Shown here piece after piece: positions 35,486 through 43,633 of a stretch of DNA of 64,000 nt. Under the pieces are notes generated by a model, which was not told the origin of the DNA, ran no database searches, and saw only the letters and a program-made list of their open reading frames with translations. Source of the stretch: Agarilytica sp045430305 (GTDB lineage Bacteria; Pseudomonadota; Gammaproteobacteria; Pseudomonadales; Cellvibrionaceae); assembly GCA_045430305.1 (NCBI GenBank), contig JAILXW010000001.1, positions 310,001 to 374,000 of the forward strand, given 5' to 3'. A program made the translations under genes and the position numbers. Position 1 is the first letter of the stretch, and each line of letters starts with the position of its first letter.

Positions 35486-35947
35486 TTACTTATTCTTGCG
35501 TACGTAAATATTGTAAAGCTTTCGAAAGTGATGCGGAGGGAGCCCAGTCCAGCGTTTGAATGCGTTGATCAGACCGGTGCGATCGCTGAAATCGAGCATG
35601 GGGTACATATCTTCAACTTTTTTGCCGTCTATCAAAAGTTGAATCGCATAATGTTGGCGTACTTGATCGCGCAGATAAGTAAAATTGGTGCCTTCTTGCG
35701 ATAGGTGGTTTTGAAGCGTACGCGTTGGCATGTCGAACTCTTCAGAAATCAACCCAATTTCAAGTTTGGACTTTCCCAATCGCCAGATAAGCGACATCAT
35801 GACCTTGCTGGTCCAGCCGTACACCATCGGTAGTTTGGCTCGGCTAATATGGTGCTCAATAATACGCTGGTAGTGCTTCTCTATTTCCTTGATTTCGTTA
35901 TTCTCTAGATTCAACTCGTCGTCGGAAGGTAGTTCTAAATCCGACAT
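35486..35947 (-). CDS. Stand-alone AraC-type DNA-binding protein
   Basis: About 153 residues. The C-terminal 100 residues form an AraC-type double helix-turn-helix (FDMPTRTLQNHLSQEGTNFTYLRDQVRQHYAIQLL, then YPMLDFSDRTGLINAFKRWTGLPPHHFRKL). The N-terminus is acidic and lacks the usual ligand-binding domain, so it may be constitutive or rely on a partner. The second ATG (35947) is chosen because AGGAG lies 9 nt upstream; the first ATG (35953) is only 3 nt from it. Its closeness to the T6SS/Exb locus makes it a possible regulator of that locus, unproven. Confidence 0.85.
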   Translation of the reverse strand: MSDLELPSDDELNLENNEIKEIEKHYQRIIEHHISRAKLPMVYGWTSKVMMSLIWRLGKSKLEIGLISEEFDMPTRTLQNHLSQEGTNFTYLRDQVRQHYAIQLLIDGKKVEDMYPMLDFSDRTGLINAFKRWTGLPPHHFRKLYNIYVRKNK

Positions 35948-36027
35948 ATTCATGCGCTCCTTGTTGAGTCGTTTTTATTATTTCGGCCTGTGAGTGAGCG
36001 TGATTATAAACCTATTTTTGCCTGATT

Positions 36028-36489
36028 TCAGGCTCCTTTTGCTGATATTTTGTGTGCCGTTGCACGGATTCCTAGACAGACCATATATACTAGATAGGCG
36101 ATGCCGGCCGAGAAAAAACTCACCCCAGCGACCAAGACCTGAAACCCCACATGAAGGCCTCGTGTTCTCGCGTCTTCGAGCATCCAGTTCGTAGCAACGA
36201 GCATAAGTGCTAAGAGCTCTATCCAAATATTGAGCAACCGTTCTTCAGCGGAAAATAGAGCGATTATGCCTTGAAAGGTAAATATATCCCCTTTAAGTTG
36301 CGTGTCTCGGGTGATCAAAAAACCAGCGAAAAAACATCCAAACAGGAATAGGGGAATAAGCCTCCCACCGATCGTGCTCATTGCAGATTGAATACGTGGT
36401 CGCCGTGTTAAAAATACAGAGCAAAATAGGCACAGCCAGCCCAATAAAAAAATATTGTTAGCGCTTAAAAAAATACTGCTTTTATCCAT
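36028..36489 (-). CDS. Aba4-like (DUF4281) membrane protein
   Basis: About 153 residues with four membrane segments (NNIFLLGWLCLFCSVFL; IPLFLFGCFFAGFLI; a segment around residues 90-108; and a C-terminal one). The spacing and the FQGIIALFSAEERLLNIWIE-like loop fit the ABA4-like/DUF4281 family, related to a plant protein needed for neoxanthin synthesis but of unknown role in bacteria. The ATG at 36489 follows a GAGGAAG ribosome-binding site; an upstream in-frame extension is unlikely. The preceding DUF2239 gene ends 19 bp before, so they probably form a pair. Confidence 0.75.
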   Translation of the reverse strand: MDKSSIFLSANNIFLLGWLCLFCSVFLTRRPRIQSAMSTIGGRLIPLFLFGCFFAGFLITRDTQLKGDIFTFQGIIALFSAEERLLNIWIELLALMLVATNWMLEDARTRGLHVGFQVLVAGVSFFSAGIAYLVYMVCLGIRATAHKISAKGA

Positions 36490-36508
36490 TACATCTTCCT
36501 CGCTGTAA

Positions 36509-37078
36509 CTAAAAGGCGTCCTTAGCGAATTCCCAGGCGCAATGCCTGACATCTTTCGGCCATATTTTTATCAAATTTCGATAGTCGGTCTCATTCCCTG
36601 CGTAAAGCGCTCGAGTCACGTCTTCGTAATCGGGCAGGTCACCTGCAATTGCTGAAAGAAACCGGTTACTACGATCTTGTGCGAGTCGAACGGCATCTGC
36701 GCGCGAATGTTCTCGTCTCGCTTGATCAATAAGTTTACGAAGAGACGCTGAAGCACCGCCGCGTTGGCTGTCTAGCCACTCCCAATGACGAGGAAGTAGG
36801 GTGACTTCCCGCCCCACAACCCCTAGTTTTGGACGGCCACGTTTCGGAGCGGTTGGCGCTTGGCTCTCGACTTTCAGGTTTTTATTGTCATGTTCAGAAA
36901 AACGCTGTTCAATTTCTAGCAGGCTTCCACTTAGATCGAGGTCTAGCTGGATACCTGTATCAAAGGAAATGATAATTACTGGCTCTAAGTCATTATTCTC
37001 TTTATTTTTCAAATAGATAGCGACATCTCTTAATGTGCCTTTTTTGATACAGTCGTGCTTATAGAACGCGTAATACAT
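36509..37078 (-). CDS. DUF2239 family protein
   Basis: 189 residues. The Lys/Arg-rich KRGRPKLGVVGREVTLLPRHWEWLDSQRGGASASLRKLIDQARR block (residues about 78-122) and the downstream FLSAIAGDLPDYEDVTRALYAGN stretch are the features of DUF2239. The RGRP element resembles an AT-hook, suggesting nucleic-acid binding, but no function is established. Transcribed with the Aba4-like gene. A 12-bp palindrome TTACCATGGTAA lies 40 bp upstream. Confidence 0.8.
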   Translation of the reverse strand: MYYAFYKHDCIKKGTLRDVAIYLKNKENNDLEPVIIISFDTGIQLDLDLSGSLLEIEQRFSEHDNKNLKVESQAPTAPKRGRPKLGVVGREVTLLPRHWEWLDSQRGGASASLRKLIDQARREHSRADAVRLAQDRSNRFLSAIAGDLPDYEDVTRALYAGNETDYRNLIKIWPKDVRHCAWEFAKDAF

Positions 37079-37100
37079 ATTATGTGAGCCAATTATAATG

Positions 37101-37129
37101 TCATGGTGAAATGAATATTACCATGGTAA
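37101..37129. promoter_or_regulatory. Possible operator upstream of the DUF2239 gene
   Basis: A perfect 12-bp palindrome TTACCATGGTAA (37118-37129) is preceded by a related half-site TCATGGTGAA (37101-37110). It lies 23-51 bp upstream of the DUF2239 start, where a repressor could act. No binding protein is known. Confidence 0.3.
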
Positions 37130-37230
37130 AAATAAAATGACACGAATTCGTTTGATAGTGTGTTTTGTGTGGGTGATGACCAGAGAGGCCTGAAAGAAAC
37201 GATAGGGAGAAAGGAAAGAAACGGTAGGGG

Positions 37231-37256
37231 AAAAAGGCGGCTTGAGTTAACCGCCT
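37231..37256 (-). terminator. Factor-independent terminator of the carboxylesterase gene
   Basis: On the leftward strand AGGCGG (37256-37251) pairs with CCGCCT (37240-37235) around a 10-nt loop, followed by a run of five T. It lies 22 bp beyond the esterase stop. Confidence 0.65.
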
Positions 37257-37278
37257 GGGTATTGATGAGATATCAGGG

Positions 37279-38991
37279 TTACTGACTGAGAGGCATTCCA
37301 GTGATGAATGAATCTACAAGGCTTTGGGAAAACGGGGCTAGGTTGCCGCGCAAGCTTTCGAACTCTTCGAATGTGAAGCGATCGTTAGAGCTCGACATGG
37401 GGTGATCGAACTGGATACGTCGATCATCAAGTGAATTCTCATTCCACGCTTGCCATTGTGGGTTCTGCCACGGCGCGTTTGGGCTGCCAGTGCGCATAAA
37501 GCGAGCTAAATACGACATAAACTTTTGCGATACCTGTTCACGAGAATTTTCATTTGTATCCGTCCAAGCAAAACTGTAGAGCGTATCGGTGTTCGCATCG
37601 AAATTACCAAACATAAACGGCAGGTCAAACGTGTGCGTTGCACCAAATGCAGAATTCCATGGTGCTGGAATATCATCGAAATTAAAATCGTAGCGATAGA
37701 CATCTTCTTGAAAATTTGATGCAAACGAAGCGACATTATCGGTAGCTAGGCTCCATGCGTAACTACTTGCCGCAACAACCCCCGGATACAATGGTGCGTA
37801 CGGTGCTAACAAAATATCCTCTAGCTCTAATAGTTCAGGGTCAGCTATTAACTGTTCCCAAAGTAGGGGGTTACTCGCCCCGGCGTTGTTAAAAAAGCCT
37901 GCAATCACGCCCCAAATATAAGAAGCTTCATCTTTGGTGCTGCCAAGCATCAGGGGTTTTCTGTGAAAATGACCACCTTGCATTGCATCAACACCTGCAT
38001 TTTCTAACACGTGCCCATCAATAAAATTACCTGCTGACCTAGGTACTAGTGTGGCCAATAAATTTGCAGGCACGCTTCGCATAAACGTATCAATCCATTC
38101 TGACGTTTGGTTAGATCGAAACGCGATTGCTTCTTCAACGGTAGTAGCATGGCCAAACATGACCAGTAAATTATCGATTAAGCCATCACTAATTGCGTTG
38201 CCCACAACCGCAGGTAGCCCAGAAGGAAAGCCTGCAGAGCAAATTGCCTGATCAAAAAGATCTTCTGAAAGGTCAGATTGCATTAACCCCCAAACACTTG
38301 AACAACCGGAGGAGTTTCCAGCGATAGTGACTTGATTTGGATTGCCACCAAAGGTTTGAATATTATTTTGAATCCATTCCAAGCCCTTCATCATGTCAAG
38401 CAAAGCATAATTACCTGAAGCGTCTAGAGGGTCTTCACCTTGTAAAAAATCATTGTGAAGCCAGCCAAGCGCTCCCAAGCGGAAGTTCAACGTAACCACA
38501 ATGGCCTTGGTTGTATTCGCAAGTTTTGCGCCATGAAAGGTACTTGATGTTGCTGTACCGCGCGCGTTTGACCCACCGTGAATCCAAACAAATACTGGGA
38601 GTTCCGATATGTTTTCGTTGGGTCTCCAGACGTTTAAAAATAGGCAGTCTTCATTTCCGATAGAAGTGCCTAATTCGTCTGGGTTTGTTGTTCCCCAGAT
38701 CGTACCCGCTTGCGGGCACACATCACCAAACTCACTTGCTTCGCGTACGCCTTCCCAGGAGTCGTTGTCTTGTGGTGCTTTCCAGCGCAGGTCGCCAACG
38801 GGGGCCTTTGCGTATGGAATGCCTTTAAATGAAACGGTGTTGTGTTTGTCGGCCGAGCCTTGAATACTGCCTCCGGTCACGTCCTTAATTAGTTCTGTAC
38901 CGGGGTGATTTTGAACTTTGGCAATTGTAGTGTTGCTCAACAATAGTATTGATAATGTGACTGCTTTAGAAATGTATATGGCGATTCGCAT
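37279..38991 (-). CDS. Secreted type-B carboxylesterase
   Basis: 570 residues from the ATG at 38991, which follows an AAGGAG ribosome-binding site; an upstream in-frame ATG at 39009 overlaps that site. A signal peptide (about 1-24, ending TTIA) exports it. Alpha/beta-hydrolase features: KGIPYAKAPVGDLRW near 56, EDCLFLNVWRP near 114, oxyanion motif WIHGG (136-140), and a nucleophile elbow GNSSG with Ser227 instead of the usual GESAG. A catalytic His probably lies in GATHTFDLPF (about 444). It hydrolyses an ester of unknown nature. It is encoded next to, and in the same direction as, fecR/fecI-like genes, which suggests it processes the ligand of the nearby TonB-dependent receptor. Confidence 0.9.
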   Translation of the reverse strand: MRIAIYISKAVTLSILLLSNTTIAKVQNHPGTELIKDVTGGSIQGSADKHNTVSFKGIPYAKAPVGDLRWKAPQDNDSWEGVREASEFGDVCPQAGTIWGTTNPDELGTSIGNEDCLFLNVWRPNENISELPVFVWIHGGSNARGTATSSTFHGAKLANTTKAIVVTLNFRLGALGWLHNDFLQGEDPLDASGNYALLDMMKGLEWIQNNIQTFGGNPNQVTIAGNSSGCSSVWGLMQSDLSEDLFDQAICSAGFPSGLPAVVGNAISDGLIDNLLVMFGHATTVEEAIAFRSNQTSEWIDTFMRSVPANLLATLVPRSAGNFIDGHVLENAGVDAMQGGHFHRKPLMLGSTKDEASYIWGVIAGFFNNAGASNPLLWEQLIADPELLELEDILLAPYAPLYPGVVAASSYAWSLATDNVASFASNFQEDVYRYDFNFDDIPAPWNSAFGATHTFDLPFMFGNFDANTDTLYSFAWTDTNENSREQVSQKFMSYLARFMRTGSPNAPWQNPQWQAWNENSLDDRRIQFDHPMSSSNDRFTFEEFESLRGNLAPFSQSLVDSFITGMPLSQ

Positions 38992-39093
38992 AATGCGCTC
39001 CTTCTCCATTATTTTTTTCGTCGTAAGATAATAGAAAGCGAAGTTACGTGCTTCCTACATCTAATAACACCTGGAAGGAGAAGAACCGTATAT

Positions 39094-40149
39094 TTATTTT
39101 GAAAAAATTATGAAGTTATCTTTCCTATCGTAACGAAGGTTTAAGTGCAAGCTCAGTGATTCTAGGCAGCTATCTAAATCTCGTATGTTTAATACAGCTG
39201 TGATGTTGTTTTTATTAACTGTATCCGTCAGTGTAATTTCAACATTGTGTTGTTTTTGTATATCCTGGAGTATTTCTTTCAATGGGGTGTTGGTGTATTG
39301 AATTTGCCCTTTTATCCAGCGTGTATATCGTTGAGCATCAACGTCGGTCACTGAGGTTGAGTCTTTCTTTGAGTTCACCATGAGCTGCTGATTAGCAGTT
39401 AGAATCTTTTCGCTACTATCGGGGCCAGAACCAACGAGCGACCTTGCCAAATTCCGGTTGTTTTCAGTGCTGCTTTTGACGGGCGTTGCTGGGGTTTCTT
39501 GAAAGCTTACTTTGCCTTCGACGACCGTAACGTAGGTGTCGCGGCCATTTTCGGACACAGAAAACTCCGTGCCTAACACCTTAACAACCCCTGATCGTGT
39601 TTTTACAATAAAGGGCAACGCCTTGTTTTTGGCTACTTTAAAGTAGGCTTCTCCTGATGCGAGTTCAACGTAACGTTTTTTATCATCAACTCTCACCTTA
39701 AGGTGTGTATTTTGATTCAAATAAATAATTGACCCATCATATGTGGTAACTTCTAGAAAATCATTGGAATGTGTTACATATTCATTTATATCGGTATTCG
39801 AGTTGATCGGTGAGAGGCTAATAAAAACGAATAAAAAAGCCGCTAGGGCAGAGAGCGAAGTGCCTACAAGTGTGATTTTAGGTAAGGATAGAATGCGAAG
39901 CTCTGAAATATATGAGAATACGACACTTAAGGCGCTCTTTCTATTACGTTGGAAGATATTTTCTAAAGCACCCGATTGCTCCCACAGTGCTTCAGCTTCC
40001 ATATAGGCAAGCTGGTGAGCAGGGCTTTCTTCTAACCAGGAAAAAAACTCGGATTGTTCATCATCAGATAAATCGCCGCGATTAAAGCGTATCAGCCACT
40101 CGATCGACGTTTCAATCATTTCTTGGTGTTGGTTTCTTTCTTTTTTCAT
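39094..40149 (-). CDS. FecR-type anti-sigma factor
   Basis: About 351 residues. The ATG at 40149 (MKKERNQ) is preferred; an upstream frame to 40215 overlaps the sigma-factor gene and begins with a non-family hydrophobic stretch. The cytoplasmic N-terminus has the FecR helix motif (EWLIRFNRGDLSDDEQSEFFSWLEESPAHQLAYMEAEALWE). One membrane segment lies at about 95-115, and the periplasmic FecR domain (YLNQNTHLKVRVDDKKRYVELASGEAYFKVAKN...VLGTEFSV) follows. The protein ends in an STN-like fold (YTNTPLKEILQDIQKQHNVEITL). It transmits the receptor signal to the adjacent sigma factor. Confidence 0.92.
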   Translation of the reverse strand: MKKERNQHQEMIETSIEWLIRFNRGDLSDDEQSEFFSWLEESPAHQLAYMEAEALWEQSGALENIFQRNRKSALSVVFSYISELRILSLPKITLVGTSLSALAAFLFVFISLSPINSNTDINEYVTHSNDFLEVTTYDGSIIYLNQNTHLKVRVDDKKRYVELASGEAYFKVAKNKALPFIVKTRSGVVKVLGTEFSVSENGRDTYVTVVEGKVSFQETPATPVKSSTENNRNLARSLVGSGPDSSEKILTANQQLMVNSKKDSTSVTDVDAQRYTRWIKGQIQYTNTPLKEILQDIQKQHNVEITLTDTVNKNNITAVLNIRDLDSCLESLSLHLNLRYDRKDNFIIFSK

Positions 40150-40201
40150 GCTTGTCTCATAAGCGAATCTACGAAAATATAACAAACGCAGTAAAAAATA
40201 G

Positions 40202-40708
40202 TTAATTACGGCCAATACAATTACTTAAAAACTTCAATGTAGCCATTATATGTTTCTCTACCGTGCTGGTAGAAATACCTAATATGTCGGCTATTTCTTT
40301 ATGAGTTTTATGCTCTACTCGGCTGAGGAGAAAAGACCTCTGGTACTTTTTGGGAAGTTGTTTGATCGATACTTCAATCTTCTCTAGGTCTATTTGTGCA
40401 AAAGCAGAAAACTCTGGAGCTGGTGTTTCGGTTTCTTGGTTGTAAAGCACATTTAATTCATTTTTTTTCGCTTGATTACGAATACGATTAAGTGCGAGAT
40501 TTTTCGCGGTTCTGTATAAGTAGCCGCTAGGGTTTTCTATTTGTTCAAATTCATTCACCGTTAAAATCCGCTTAAAGGTTTCTTGTACGATATCATCCGC
40601 GTCATGTGCGGCATTGTATTTGAAAGACACGAGCTTTTTTATATCTTGCGAGTGTCTTGCATACAATGATCCGATAAGCGTATCCTTCATTTTTACAATC
40701 AATTCCAA
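40202..40708 (-). CDS. FecI-type ECF sigma factor
   Basis: 168 residues with sigma region 2 (DADDIVQETFKRIL, then GYLYRTAKNLALNRIR) and region 4 (LPKKYQRSFLLSRVEHKTHKEIADILGISTSTVEKHI). Typical of iron/TonB-dependent signalling sigma factors. An internal ATG at 40690 (MKDTLIG) is an alternative start. It is encoded upstream of the FecR-like gene and divergently from the receptor gene, with 147 bp between them. It probably activates the receptor and possibly the esterase gene. Confidence 0.93.
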   Translation of the reverse strand: MELIVKMKDTLIGSLYARHSQDIKKLVSFKYNAAHDADDIVQETFKRILTVNEFEQIENPSGYLYRTAKNLALNRIRNQAKKNELNVLYNQETETPAPEFSAFAQIDLEKIEVSIKQLPKKYQRSFLLSRVEHKTHKEIADILGISTSTVEKHIMATLKFLSNCIGRN

Positions 40709-40855
40709 GGTCTATGTAATGGTTAATGATGAGCTTTTATTGCTTAAATCTATACTGTCGTAATAGGCGTAATATTACCTTGCCTGCCTAGTAATAACAC
40801 TTCACAGATAAACAACCTCCAAAAAAATTGAAGCCTTAATGGAATGCAACAATAG

Positions 40856-43414
40856 ATGTCAAAGAAATCGCTAAAACCGATATATCTGGCGATGCTTAAG
40901 TATGCTTTGGGTCCGGGTCTTTCTCAGCCTGCGTTGACCGGCGAGATAAGTGCGAATCAAGCCTCGCCGGAAAGTCGTCAGCAAGTTGCGCCCTCAGTTC
41001 ACTTTTTTGATATTCCCGCACAAAGCCTCGATACAGCGTTAATTCAGTTAGGTCTGCAATCAGCCACTAATATTATTTACGCGTCTGATGTTATGGCTGG
41101 TGTAGGTGCTTCGCCATTGGTAGGGTATTTTGAATTAGAGCAAGCTTTAAATTTGTTATTGTTAAACACAGCGTTTGAGTTTGAGTTTTCGAGTTCCAAG
41201 AAATCTATTGTAATCCACCAGAAAGGAAGCCTTCCAAAGAACGATAACGCTGAAACCGAGCTAGAGAATACGCCAGCAGATACATATGAAGAGGTCTTGG
41301 TAGTTTCTGCTCGTCGTCGCGAAGAAAGTCTGTTTGATGTACCTATTGCTGTTTCAGTTGTTTCAGCAACGGAAATCGGGAAAAAAGGGTTTCAAAATTC
41401 GGTAGCGTTATCTGGCCAATTTCCAAACACCAAAGTCAAACTTATCCGCGGCACTAATTCAACAATGACAGCCTTTATTAGAGGGGTAGGGCACGAAGAC
41501 CCCTTAGCTGGAGTTGAGAATAGTATTGGTTTTTATTTGGATGATATCTATATCAACCGGCCCCAGGGGCTGCTTTCTGAGTTGTATTTTATTGATAGGG
41601 TCGAGGTCTTGCGCGGCCCCCAAGGTACGTTGTACGGTCGAAACACCGTCGGTGGCGCGGTGAAATATACCAGTCGAGCAGTAGCTGAAGATAAAGCGTT
41701 CGAGTTTCGGTCTCGCTTTGGTAGCTATTATCTCCGCGAGCTAGGCTTATACGCAAGTACACCAATGGAGCGCCTGAATTCCAAAGTAAGTATAAGTTTA
41801 AGCTCGATACAGCGTGATGGCTTCGGAAAAAATAATACGACAGGGGAAGGGAATTACGATAAAGATATTTTTTCACTCCGCGGTCAATATCAATTCCAGC
41901 CTTCAGAAACTTTTGTATTGCGCACGTCAGTAGACTATTCGGAAGACAACTCAACCGCTATCGCAGGTTACGACGCGTTACAAGGGGACGGCGGAGATAA
42001 ATATGATACCGCTGCGGGCTCTGGGCAGACCGGGCACCCGATTGATACGTTTAAGATGGAAAGTTACGGCGTATCGACGCACATAGATATTTCTGAAAAT
42101 GAACATACAAACTTTAAAGCGATTATGGCCTATCGTTTTGATGATACAGCTAGTCCGATTGACTTTGACTCAAGAGAAGAAGATGCGCTTGATGTTTTTG
42201 TCGAATATGAGAATGAGCAGGCGAGTTTGGAGTTACAGCATTTTTACGGGGTTGGTGATTTTGAGATCCTCACCGGAGCATATTCTCTCAAGTCAACGGC
42301 ATCTAATGCATTTGATACGGTGTTTGGTGACCCGGGAGTGATTTCGTTTACATCCGGAGAAATTGACCTTACCACGCGTGCTGTTTTTTCTGACATGAGT
42401 TACGCACTTTCATCTTCTTGGAAGCTTGGTTTCGGATTTAGGTATACCCAAGAAATAAAAAAGGTACATATCAATCGCGACCTATTTGTTGCTGTAGACG
42501 ATAGCGCGCTAATTTCTCCTCATTTTGGCGGTGATACACGATCAATCGTTAGCCCGATATATGACGGTGCCGGGAATGAAATCGTACCTAATTTCTATGG
42601 CGAGAGGAAAGATATCGTATTCACACCGAAGGTTAATCTAAGCTGGAAGGCGAATCGATTTTCCCTATTGTATTTTTCCTACCAGGAAGGGTTTAAAGGT
42701 GGCGGCTTTGATCCTCGCGGCGACTATTCACAAACCCCCGTTCGGCGGGGGTACCGGCCTGAAAATATAGAATCATATGAGCTGGGCTATAGGCTTAGTC
42801 AAAAGGGCGGTGGAACCTTTGCTGAAATAGCTGCATTTCACAACGTGTATTCAGATATTCAAATTCAGGGTGGTTTTGCATTTCCAGGTGCTGGCGATGA
42901 GGAGGGGCAAAATATTCCTACGATTACAAATGCAGCAAGTGCAGAAATTAACGGAATTGAATTGCATAGCCGGTGGGAGTTTATCCCCACCTATTCAATA
43001 GATTTTGAATTGGGGCTACTGAACTCAAGGTACAAAAAATTTATAGATGCCTCAGGCGCTAATGTCGCGAAATCAAGGCATTTGCCACATTCGCCTGATA
43101 AAAATGTTTCGTTGACTCTAGAGCATTATCGAAATATCTGGAGTGGAGGTATGAGTTTTTATTTTAATTCTACGTTCCAAAGTAAAACGCAACATTTGAA
43201 CGTAGCCGTTGATGGGTTTGATCAAGATGGGTATTCAATAGAAAACACCGGAGTGTCATGGGAAAACGGAAAAGAGAACATGCTCGTTGGTGTACACGTA
43301 ACCAACCTGTTTGACGAGCGCTACTCTATAGCATTGTATGACTTTCCGAATGCACTAAGTGTTTTTTATGGTGAGCCTAGGCAAATGCATATTTCTTTCT
43401 CAATTAAATATTAA
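40856..43414 (+). CDS. STN-containing TonB-dependent outer-membrane receptor
   Basis: 852 residues. The N-terminal STN signalling domain (about 45-120: FDIPAQSLDTALIQLGLQSATNIIYASDV) marks it as a FecA-type transducer. A TonB-box-like EEVLVVSARR (about 145-155) precedes the plug (VPIAVSVVSATEI...LRGPQGTLYGRNTVGGAVKY) and a 22-strand-type barrel ending in an aromatic residue (ISFSIKY). The PQGTLYGRNTVGG form is common in receptors of aquatic proteobacteria that import many kinds of ligand, not only siderophores. The neighbouring esterase hints at an ester-containing ligand. Confidence 0.93.
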   Translation: MSKKSLKPIYLAMLKYALGPGLSQPALTGEISANQASPESRQQVAPSVHFFDIPAQSLDTALIQLGLQSATNIIYASDVMAGVGASPLVGYFELEQALNLLLLNTAFEFEFSSSKKSIVIHQKGSLPKNDNAETELENTPADTYEEVLVVSARRREESLFDVPIAVSVVSATEIGKKGFQNSVALSGQFPNTKVKLIRGTNSTMTAFIRGVGHEDPLAGVENSIGFYLDDIYINRPQGLLSELYFIDRVEVLRGPQGTLYGRNTVGGAVKYTSRAVAEDKAFEFRSRFGSYYLRELGLYASTPMERLNSKVSISLSSIQRDGFGKNNTTGEGNYDKDIFSLRGQYQFQPSETFVLRTSVDYSEDNSTAIAGYDALQGDGGDKYDTAAGSGQTGHPIDTFKMESYGVSTHIDISENEHTNFKAIMAYRFDDTASPIDFDSREEDALDVFVEYENEQASLELQHFYGVGDFEILTGAYSLKSTASNAFDTVFGDPGVISFTSGEIDLTTRAVFSDMSYALSSSWKLGFGFRYTQEIKKVHINRDLFVAVDDSALISPHFGGDTRSIVSPIYDGAGNEIVPNFYGERKDIVFTPKVNLSWKANRFSLLYFSYQEGFKGGGFDPRGDYSQTPVRRGYRPENIESYELGYRLSQKGGGTFAEIAAFHNVYSDIQIQGGFAFPGAGDEEGQNIPTITNAASAEINGIELHSRWEFIPTYSIDFELGLLNSRYKKFIDASGANVAKSRHLPHSPDKNVSLTLEHYRNIWSGGMSFYFNSTFQSKTQHLNVAVDGFDQDGYSIENTGVSWENGKENMLVGVHVTNLFDERYSIALYDFPNALSVFYGEPRQMHISFSIKY

Positions 43415-43584
43415 GCCGGCAGTAAAATAAAATACCTTAATATTTTAGTCACTTTTCCTGTAAAACCCCGAACATCTCACCCTTACGATTCTTGGGTGCG
43501 ACGTTCTTCAAGCCTGCTCTCCTTTTAAGACTATAAATACAATGGAAGACTGGGTTCGTTACCCTAGATATTTTCAGATAAAAA

Positions 43585-43610
43585 AAAGGCCGCTCGATTG
43601 AGCGGCCTTT
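43585..43610. terminator. Bidirectional terminator between receptor and esterase genes
   Basis: Perfect 11-bp arms AAAGGCCGCTC (43585-43595) and GAGCGGCCTTT (43600-43610) with a GATT loop, preceded by an A run. It lies 24 bp past the secreted-esterase stop and 170 bp past the receptor stop, and can serve both convergent transcripts. Confidence 0.8.
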
Positions 43611-43633
43611 GATGCGTGTTGCGGTCTAACTAT

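Noticed and set aside
43441..43560. Possible second terminator (CACCC...GGGTG) after the receptor gene
   Set aside because: Only a 5-bp stem with an 11-nt loop and no U run; the strong hairpin at 43585 explains termination better.
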